DNA of 46,520 nucleotides from assembly GCA_018260315.1 (NCBI GenBank), contig JAGLBJ010000007.1, positions 1 through 46,520 of the forward strand, given 5' to 3'. The first letter of the stretch is position 1, and each line of letters starts with the position of its first letter. Both the position numbers and the translations under genes were made by a program. Positions 17,296 to 23,680 of this stretch are shown here, one piece after another. The notes beneath the pieces are model-generated. The model had not been told where the DNA came from, ran no database searches, and saw only the letters and a list, made by a program, of their open reading frames with translations. This stretch comes from Moraxellaceae bacterium (lineage in GTDB: Bacteria > Pseudomonadota > Gammaproteobacteria > Pseudomonadales > Moraxellaceae).

Positions 17296-19836
17296 ATGTT
17301 AATTTCTAAACCGCAACTGATTGTCATTGGTAACGGCATGGTAGGCCATCATTTTATTGAACAGGCTATCGAACACGACCTTCAGCACCGCTATGATATT
17401 CATGTGTTAAGTGCAGAAAATCGGCCAGCGTATGACCGTGTGTATTTATCAAGTTATTTTGAACATAAAGATGCCGAACAATTAAACCTGGTTGACCTTG
17501 AAGCCTATGCTGCTGCAGGCATCACCTTACATTTAGACGAAAAAGTGACCGAGCTAAATGCTGAACAGAAAACGGTCAGTACGGCAGCAGGTCATTTATA
17601 TCCCTATGATTTACTGGTCATTGCAACCGGTTCTTATCCGTTTGTGCCGCCGATTGAGGGCAAAGACCATACCCATTGCCATGTTTATCGCACTATTGAT
17701 GATTTAGATGCCATTTTGGCGGTTGCTCAGACACCCCATGTTAAAAGCGGTGTTGTGGTCGGCGGCGGATTACTGGGTCTGGAGGCCGCTAAAGCCTTGG
17801 TTACTCTGGGATTAAAAACCTATGTCGTCGAATTTGCCCCACAATTGATGGGCGTCCAGCTTGATGCGGCAGGTGGTGAGTTACTTAAGAAAAAAATTGA
17901 AGATTTGGGCGTTACGGTTTTAACCGGTAAAAACACCCAGGCCATTATTGAAAATGCCGCAGGGTCAGACACATTTTTAACCATGCAATTTACCGACGAC
18001 ACCACGCTTGATACCGATTTGATCGTGTTTAGTGCAGGGATTCGCCCCGATGATAGTTTGGGTCGGCAGGCAGGGCTGGCAATCGGTCAACGCGGCGGCA
18101 TTATCATCAACAATGCCTGTCAAACCAATTTACCCGACGTGTATGCCATCGGCGAATGTGCGCTATGGGACAATAAAATTTATGGATTGGTAGCACCCGG
18201 GTACAGCATGGCCAAAATTTGCGCCAAACAGATTGCCGGACAGAGCGGCCAACGGTTTGAGGGTGCGGATATGAGCACCAAGCTTAAATTGATGGGAGTG
18301 GATGTCGGCAGTATCGGCGATGCCCAGGCCCGTACCAAGGACAGTTTAAGTTTTATTTATCAAAATCCCAAAACGGGCGTTTATAAAAAACTGGTGACCT
18401 CGTCAGACAGTAAGCGTCTACTGGGTGCAGTGCTGGTGGGCGATACCGAAGATTACGGCAATTTGCTGCAATTGTTTTTAAATGATATGGACTTACCCGC
18501 CCAGCCTGAAAGCCTGATTTTGCCCAATGTCGAAAAACCGGCCATGGGGGTGGACAATCTGCCCGATACAGCCACGATTTGTTCATGTTACAACGTCAGC
18601 AAAGGGGCGATTTGCGCCAGTGTTGAGCAGGGCGCCATGACCCTAGAGGCCATTAAAGCGTGTACCAAAGCCAGTACTGGCTGTGGCGGTTGTTCGCAAA
18701 TCGTTAAAGATACTCTGGTGTCGCAGCTTAAAAAACTTGGATTTGAAGTTAAAAATCATCTTTGCGAGCACTTCCCCTATTCGCGCCAAGAACTGTATCA
18801 TTTGGTTCGGGTTGAAAATATTCATACCTTTGAAGAATTGCTGGCGAAACACGGCACAGGTCATGGCTGTGAAGTATGTAAACCAACGGCGGGTTCTATT
18901 TTTGCCTCGTGCTGGAATGAACATGTGCTTGATAAACCGCTGGTCGGCCTGCAAGACTCTAACGATTATTATTTGGGCAACATTCAAAAAGACGGCACGT
19001 ATTCAGTAGTACCGCGGGTGACGGGCGGCGAAATTAACGCGCAAAAGCTGATTGTTTTGGGTGAAGTGGCACGCGATTTTGGCCTGTATACCAAAATTAC
19101 CGGCGGACAACGGGTCGATTTATTCGGCGCACGCATTGAGCAGTTGCCAGCCATTTGGGAACGCTTGATTAATGCCGGTTTTGAAAGCGGACATGCGTAC
19201 GGCAAATCGCTGCGCACGGTTAAATCCTGCGTAGGATCGACCTGGTGCCGTTATGGGGTTGATGACAGCGTGGGTCTGGCCATTGAACTGGAAAACCGTT
19301 ATAAGGGCCTGCGTTCACCGCATAAAATCAAGTTCGGGGTATCGGGCTGTACGCGTGAATGTGCCGAAGCGCAAGGCAAGGATATCGGTATTATCGCGAC
19401 CGAAAACGGCTGGAATTTGTACGTTTGCGGCAATGCTGGCATGCGGCCGCGTCATGCCGAATTGTTTGCCGCCGATTTGGACAAAGCCACACTCATTCAA
19501 TATATCGACCGGTTTTTGATGTTTTATGTCAGAACGGCAGACCGCTTGCAACGTACCTCGGTATGGCGTGAAAAAATTGAGGGCGGTCTGGAATACTTAC
19601 AAAACGTCGTCATTCATGACAGTTTGAATTTGGCTGCTGAACTTGAACAACAAATGCAGTATATTGTTAATACCTACGAGTGCGAGTGGAAAGCGGCGAT
19701 TAGCGATGCTGAAAAACTTAAACGGTTTAAGCATTTTGTTAATAGTGAGCAACCGGACAGCAATATTATTTTTGTGCCTGAACGGGACCAGATTCGCCCG
19801 GCTACTGTGGAAGAGAAGGCATTGATTGAAGGATAA
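17296..19836 (+). CDS. nirB: assimilatory NAD(P)H nitrite reductase, large subunit
   Basis: NirB (846 residues, normal length) reduces nitrite to ammonium in the cytoplasm using NAD(P)H, FAD, [2Fe-2S], and siroheme-[4Fe-4S]. The N-terminal pyridine-nucleotide oxidoreductase has VIGNGMVGHHFIE and VVGGGLLGLEAAKAL. A BFD-type [2Fe-2S] domain follows near residue 428 (CSCYNVSKGAICA and TGCGGCSQIVK), then a second Cys-containing segment (HGTGHGCEVCKPTAGS). The sulfite/nitrite reductase domains bind siroheme through C645, C651, C685 and C689 (SCVGSTWCRYG and SGCTRECAEAQ). AGGT precedes the ATG. Siroheme synthesis genes (cysG/cobA) are not in the window. Confidence 0.97.
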   Translation: MLISKPQLIVIGNGMVGHHFIEQAIEHDLQHRYDIHVLSAENRPAYDRVYLSSYFEHKDAEQLNLVDLEAYAAAGITLHLDEKVTELNAEQKTVSTAAGHLYPYDLLVIATGSYPFVPPIEGKDHTHCHVYRTIDDLDAILAVAQTPHVKSGVVVGGGLLGLEAAKALVTLGLKTYVVEFAPQLMGVQLDAAGGELLKKKIEDLGVTVLTGKNTQAIIENAAGSDTFLTMQFTDDTTLDTDLIVFSAGIRPDDSLGRQAGLAIGQRGGIIINNACQTNLPDVYAIGECALWDNKIYGLVAPGYSMAKICAKQIAGQSGQRFEGADMSTKLKLMGVDVGSIGDAQARTKDSLSFIYQNPKTGVYKKLVTSSDSKRLLGAVLVGDTEDYGNLLQLFLNDMDLPAQPESLILPNVEKPAMGVDNLPDTATICSCYNVSKGAICASVEQGAMTLEAIKACTKASTGCGGCSQIVKDTLVSQLKKLGFEVKNHLCEHFPYSRQELYHLVRVENIHTFEELLAKHGTGHGCEVCKPTAGSIFASCWNEHVLDKPLVGLQDSNDYYLGNIQKDGTYSVVPRVTGGEINAQKLIVLGEVARDFGLYTKITGGQRVDLFGARIEQLPAIWERLINAGFESGHAYGKSLRTVKSCVGSTWCRYGVDDSVGLAIELENRYKGLRSPHKIKFGVSGCTRECAEAQGKDIGIIATENGWNLYVCGNAGMRPRHAELFAADLDKATLIQYIDRFLMFYVRTADRLQRTSVWREKIEGGLEYLQNVVIHDSLNLAAELEQQMQYIVNTYECEWKAAISDAEKLKRFKHFVNSEQPDSNIIFVPERDQIRPATVEEKALIEG

Positions 19837-19863
19837 ATGCACCGGTTCGGTTGGACACAAAAT

Positions 19864-19892
19864 GACCTGTCTGAAAAACGCTTCAGCAGGTC
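19864..19892 (+). promoter_or_regulatory. intercistronic hairpin between nirB and nirD
   Basis: GACCTGTCTGAA (19864-19875) pairs with TTCAGCAGGTC (19882-19892) with a single bulged base around a 6-base loop. No T tract follows. It may set the nirB:nirD ratio by RNA processing or stabilisation; this role is inferred. Confidence 0.4.
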
Positions 19893-19927
19893 GCTCAATA
19901 TAAAGCTTATACTGTAAAGGAAAAACA

Positions 19928-20260
19928 ATGCAAAAAATCTGTAGTTTAAATGATATTGTACCCGAAACCGGCGTATGTGCCCTGGTTGACGGATTGCAAA
20001 TAGCCGTGTTTCGCACACGGAATAACCACTTGTTTGCTCTGAATAATTATGACCCGTTTAGTCATACCAACGTATTATCGCGCGGCATTATTGGGGGGCA
20101 TACTGAGGGCGAGCAAGAAATTTTATACGTCGCCTCGCCTATTTACAAGCAGCGATTTAATCTGGCTACTGGCCAATGTTTAGACGATGAAACCGTGCGT
20201 ATACCGTGCTATGCCGTAACCGAACAGGAAGGCGCGGTTTGGGTGGGCGGGGTGCTTTAG
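19928..20260 (+). CDS. nirD: nitrite reductase small subunit NirD
   Basis: A 110-residue protein of the Rieske-like fold in which the cluster-binding Cys-His pairs are absent, as in NirD. CALVDGLQIAVFRT, the central FALNNYDPFSHTNVLSRGII and the last part VRIPCYAVTEQEGAVWVGG match the family. It is the partner of NirB, 91 bases downstream of it, with AAGGA before the ATG. Confidence 0.94.
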   Translation: MQKICSLNDIVPETGVCALVDGLQIAVFRTRNNHLFALNNYDPFSHTNVLSRGIIGGHTEGEQEILYVASPIYKQRFNLATGQCLDDETVRIPCYAVTEQEGAVWVGGVL

Positions 20261-20342
20261 CCGACTGCGGCTTAAAGCCATTCATTCAACCTACTTTATT
20301 AACCTGCTCTATTTGGCAATAACGAACCAAGCGGCCGCTTTA

Positions 20343-20378
20343 GGGTGTGTCGTCGTTTGGAAAATTGAGGACACGCCC
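20343..20378. terminator. hairpin between convergent nirD and modB
   Basis: GGGTGTGTC (20343-20351) and GACACGCCC (20370-20378) form a 9-bp stem with one G-U-type mismatch and an 18-base loop. It lies in the 136-base gap where the nirBD and modAB transcripts meet. No strong T tract is seen. Confidence 0.4.
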
Positions 20379-20396
20379 CAGCAAGCTATTCTTAGT

Positions 20397-21098
20397 CTAA
20401 AACCTTTTAGCATTCCGACTTAATATATTAATGATTAAACTAATGAACCCCGCAAAGATCAGCAACATCAACGCCATTTGTTCGGCTACCGCGTAATTCA
20501 TCGCTTCCACCTGCTCATAAATGGCAATAGAGATCACTTTGGTTTGCCCTTCAATACTGCCGCCGATCATCAACACAACACCAAATTCACCCATCGTATG
20601 CGCAAAGCACACCAAACTGCCCAACAAAATACCCGAACGTGCCTGAGGCAAGGCAACGGTCAAAAATACCTGCCACCAGGTAGCACCTAATGCCAGAGCC
20701 GCCTCAAGTTGCCCCATCGGCAGGCTGTCAAATTGATTGTAAACCGGCTGCATGAAAAACGGCAACGAGTAAATCATGGACGCTACGACCAGGCCGCTAA
20801 AACTAAACGCCAACTGCGGCAAACCTGCATTACTGAACCAATGACCAAGCAGCGACTGCGGACTAAATGCCAGCAACAAATAAAAGCCCAGCACGGTGGG
20901 CGGCAAAATAATCGGCAAGGTAACGACCGACATCAGTAGTAATTTCAAGACACGCTTAAATCTATGATTGCAGGGCAGCGCCAACCAAAAGGCCAACGGT
21001 GTGGTAAATATGCATAATAATACCGTGGTGAGGAACGCCAGCTTTAAGGTGACCCAAAACGGCGGCCAAACCATCAACATAAACTCAGAAAACGCCAT
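20397..21098 (-). CDS. modB: molybdate ABC transporter permease ModB
   Basis: A 233-residue inner-membrane permease with about five to six helices and the ABC-coupling EAA-like loop EAALALGATWWQVFLTVALPQARSG, given by position 140-165 with the key residues E, A, G. TLPIILPPTVLGFYLL and AHTMGEFGVVLMIGG are typical of ModB. It follows modA by 18 bases and ends facing nirD. The ATPase gene modC, usually next in the operon, is not here. Confidence 0.94.
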   Translation of the reverse strand: MAFSEFMLMVWPPFWVTLKLAFLTTVLLCIFTTPLAFWLALPCNHRFKRVLKLLLMSVVTLPIILPPTVLGFYLLLAFSPQSLLGHWFSNAGLPQLAFSFSGLVVASMIYSLPFFMQPVYNQFDSLPMGQLEAALALGATWWQVFLTVALPQARSGILLGSLVCFAHTMGEFGVVLMIGGSIEGQTKVISIAIYEQVEAMNYAVAEQMALMLLIFAGFISLIINILSRNAKRF

Positions 21099-21116
21099 AA
21101 CCGCGATGATTGATCC

Positions 21117-22007
21117 TTAATAAACGGGTAAATATCCGGCGTGCGCCAAAATAGCCTGCCCCTGTTTGGAACATAAAAAATGATAAAACGCTTGTCCAAG
21201 CGGCGTTTTGGTTAACATAATGCCGTCCTGCAAAATAGGCGGATAACTATTGGCCGGCAAGACATTATATTGCATAAGGGGCATGTGTTTAGTTACCCCT
21301 CCTCTTGATTGATTCAGTTTAGCCAGCACTTGCGACCAGGCCACAAAGCCCAAATCGGCATTGCCTGTATCAACAAATTGAAAGGTTTGCTCAATATTAT
21401 TTCCCATCGCCATATGCGGTTTAATAAGGTCATACAGATGATTTTGCATAAGCCAGACTTGCGCTGCCAGTCCGTATGGGGCCAGGTTTGGCTTTGCCAA
21501 TGCCACCTTATACGGGATATTCTGTTTAATAAGGGTCTTAAAAGTAGCCTGTGCATCGGTTAACATGACCTGTTTATGTGTGCTATACAGGGCCAATTGA
21601 CCACGCGTATAGGTAAAGGGCGCGCTGTAGGTGGAGGAATTGTCCTTAAACAACTGGTTGGGTAACGCCTGATTGGCCGATAAAAACATATCGTAAGGCG
21701 CATGTTGATTAATCTGCGCGTATAAGTTGCCCGACGAGCCATACGTCACTTCAATCCTGCCTTTAAAATAGTTCGGCAGCCCTTGAACCCGGCTACTCAT
21801 ATGGTCGTTTGGTGGTAGATTAGTCTGATTAAATGCACTGATTAACGAGGGTAAAACGGTTGCCAAATTGGCCGCCGCCGCAATGCGCATAGTGGGCTCG
21901 GTTGCAGGCAGTACAGGTTTGCCAGCCTGTGCAAAACATGCCAGTACTGCCCAGGACACTCCAACCCCTACTTTACGCGGTAATACTGCCTGCAATGGTA
22001 GCGTCAT
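21117..22007 (-). CDS. modA: molybdate-binding periplasmic protein ModA
   Basis: ModA (296 residues) captures molybdate for the ABC importer. After a signal sequence of about 28-35 residues (hydrophobic VGVGVSWAVLACFAQA) the mature protein starts with MRIAAAANLATVLPSLISAF, the conserved ModA beginning. YGSSGNLYAQI and NADLGFVAWSQVL are ligand-binding segments. Insertions such as NQTNLPPNDHMSSRVQGLP make it somewhat longer than E. coli ModA. AGGA lies about 10 bases before the ATG. A sigma-54 promoter upstream puts molybdate uptake under the same control as the enzymes that need it. Confidence 0.93.
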   Translation of the reverse strand: MTLPLQAVLPRKVGVGVSWAVLACFAQAGKPVLPATEPTMRIAAAANLATVLPSLISAFNQTNLPPNDHMSSRVQGLPNYFKGRIEVTYGSSGNLYAQINQHAPYDMFLSANQALPNQLFKDNSSTYSAPFTYTRGQLALYSTHKQVMLTDAQATFKTLIKQNIPYKVALAKPNLAPYGLAAQVWLMQNHLYDLIKPHMAMGNNIEQTFQFVDTGNADLGFVAWSQVLAKLNQSRGGVTKHMPLMQYNVLPANSYPPILQDGIMLTKTPLGQAFYHFLCSKQGQAILAHAGYLPVY

Positions 22008-22092
22008 ATAAAGGGGTCCTGACGAGTATAAATTTTAAAAACGATTCATATCTTAGATATAGTCAGCTATTCTTGAGCAACCGTTTAAAAAT

Positions 22093-22107
22093 GCAATTTA
22101 TATGCCC
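22093..22107 (-). promoter_or_regulatory. sigma-54 promoter for modA
   Basis: Read on the minus strand: GGGCATATAAATTGC followed by A. GG and GC are ten bases apart, the -12 TTGC is perfect, and the -24 element is GGGCAT. The predicted start is near 22081, about 75 bases before the modA ATG. Confidence 0.6.
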
Positions 22108-22124
22108 AAGCCGCCCTGACCTGA

Positions 22125-22139
22125 TGGCATGTATTTTGC
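22125..22139 (+). promoter_or_regulatory. sigma-54 promoter for nasB-nasA
   Basis: TGGCATGTATTTTGC followed by TA matches the RpoN consensus at both boxes with correct spacing. The predicted start is at about 22151, leaving a leader of roughly 88 bases before the nasB ATG. The leader starts with the twin hairpins described separately. It is divergent from the modA promoter only 18 bases away. Confidence 0.75.
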
Positions 22140-22151
22140 TACATTTGTGAT

Positions 22152-22192
22152 CTCGCTCGCTTTAGAGCTAAGCTTGCTCGCTTTAGAGCAAG
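22152..22192 (+). promoter_or_regulatory. twin hairpin/direct repeat in the nasB leader
   Basis: CTCGCTCGCTTTAGAGC (22152-22168) and CTTGCTCGCTTTAGAGC (22173-22189) are 17-base direct repeats differing at one base, 21 bases apart. Each contains the palindrome GCTC-GCTTTA-GAGC. The second extends to a perfect 7-bp stem (22173-22179 with 22186-22192). As RNA they form two tandem hairpins with the same hexaloop GCUUUA at the very 5' end of the predicted transcript. As DNA the 21-base period equals two helical turns, suited to an operator pair. Confidence 0.7.
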
Positions 22193-22238
22193 GATAAAAC
22201 CCAATACGTTCTATTATAAATATTTTAGGATAGCTATT

Positions 22239-23651
22239 ATGCCCTTACCGATCGAATCAGGCGCCTTGACGATGCAACCTACGACTGATAAACCAGTCCT
22301 GGTCGTGATTGGAGCAGGCATGGCGGGTACACGGTTTGCGGTTAGTTTTGCGCAGTTAAATCAAGCGTATCACATTATTTTAATCAATAGTGAACCTCAT
22401 GCCGGTTATAATCGTATTATGTTATCGCCCGTGCTGGCCGGTGAAAAAACCTTTGCCGATATTTTTCTATATCCTGAATCGATTTATGCCGAATTAAACA
22501 TTCAATTGTTGACTGACTGCACCGTGACTGCTTTAAATCCGACCCATAAAACGATTGAATTAAGCAGTGAGCCGTTAAATATCAGTCAAACCTTAAAGTA
22601 TGATAAGCTGGTGTTGGCAACGGGTTCTACGCCTTTTATTTTGCCGCTGCCCAACCATCAGGCGCCTGGGGTGTTGGCGTTTCGCAGTCATGCCGATGTG
22701 GTCGATATGTTGGCCACCGTCAAAACCTGTCAAACCCGGCAACAAAATGCACGCTGTGTGGTAATTGGCGGTGGATTATTGGGTTTGGAAGCCGCCAATG
22801 CGCTTAAAAATCACGGGGCAGACGTGAGCGTAGTGCATGTTAACGATTATATTCTGGAACGCCAGCTTGACCGTACTGCGGCCGAATTATTGCAACAGCA
22901 TTTTATGGCAAAAGGGATTCAGTTTAAACTAAACGCACAATCGCAGGCTGTCATCGTGAATGATGCGGGACAGGTGACCGGTTTACAGCTTAAAGATGAA
23001 CGCATTTTGCCAGCCGATTGCATTATTATGACCGTCGGCGTACGGCCCAATATTGCTTTGGCGCAGGCCTCTGGAATTGATTGCGAACGCGGCATTCTGG
23101 TCGATGGGCATATGCAGACCAGTCAGGCCGATGTATATGCGATTGGCGAATGTATTCAGTTTGAAAAAAATCTGTTTGGACTGGTCGCACCGGTCTATGA
23201 ACAGGCGCAGATTTTAGCGCAAGTACTTGACCATCAAACGCCTCAATTCATGGACAATATGCAATCGTCAATCGAAAATAGTGTACTTAGGGCCAAAACT
23301 ATTCCTAAACCGTTTGGTGTCAAAGCCACGGCCACACGCCTAAAAGTATCCGGGGTTGATTTATTTAGCGCAGGCGAGATTCAGATGGATTTCGCGGGTG
23401 ACTACATTTACTATCACGATTCAACACAGCCTGTTTACCAGCGTTTGGGTATTCTCAATAATCGGCTGGTTTCAGCCGTTTTATATGGTGATGTGACCGA
23501 TGGCCCATGGTTTTTTGACCTGATTCAGCAAAATATCGATATTTCGGCTATCCGTCATCAACTTTTGTTTGGCAAGGCATTTTGCCAGCCTGTTTTGGAC
23601 GAACTGGCAGCTGGCAGTCAGGCTGTCACTCTGCATAGCGCAGTTGCTTAA
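22239..23651 (+). CDS. nasB: nitrate reductase electron-transfer flavoprotein (NirB N-terminal-like)
   Basis: A 470-residue FAD/NAD(P)-dependent oxidoreductase related to the N-terminal half of NirB. The FAD-binding VIGAGMAGTRFAVSF is near residue 23, GYNRIMLSPVLAGEK follows, and the second dinucleotide motif is VVIGGGLLGLEAANAL. The third FAD block is DVYAIGECIQF. It lacks the BFD [2Fe-2S] domain and siroheme domains. It most likely passes electrons from NAD(P)H to NasA, whose gene starts 29 bases downstream. AGGA lies 8 bases before the ATG at 22239; an internal ATG at 22272 is less likely. Confidence 0.88.
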   Translation: MPLPIESGALTMQPTTDKPVLVVIGAGMAGTRFAVSFAQLNQAYHIILINSEPHAGYNRIMLSPVLAGEKTFADIFLYPESIYAELNIQLLTDCTVTALNPTHKTIELSSEPLNISQTLKYDKLVLATGSTPFILPLPNHQAPGVLAFRSHADVVDMLATVKTCQTRQQNARCVVIGGGLLGLEAANALKNHGADVSVVHVNDYILERQLDRTAAELLQQHFMAKGIQFKLNAQSQAVIVNDAGQVTGLQLKDERILPADCIIMTVGVRPNIALAQASGIDCERGILVDGHMQTSQADVYAIGECIQFEKNLFGLVAPVYEQAQILAQVLDHQTPQFMDNMQSSIENSVLRAKTIPKPFGVKATATRLKVSGVDLFSAGEIQMDFAGDYIYYHDSTQPVYQRLGILNNRLVSAVLYGDVTDGPWFFDLIQQNIDISAIRHQLLFGKAFCQPVLDELAAGSQAVTLHSAVA

Positions 23652-23680
23652 TTCCTTTATCTGCCATTTTTGGATACTTC

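Noticed and set aside
22152-22192. Calling the twin hairpins an ANTAR (NasT/NasR) target outright
   Set aside because: The loops are GCUUUA and lack the A1 and G4 of ANTAR RNAs, and no downstream terminator is visible. Reported as an open finding instead.
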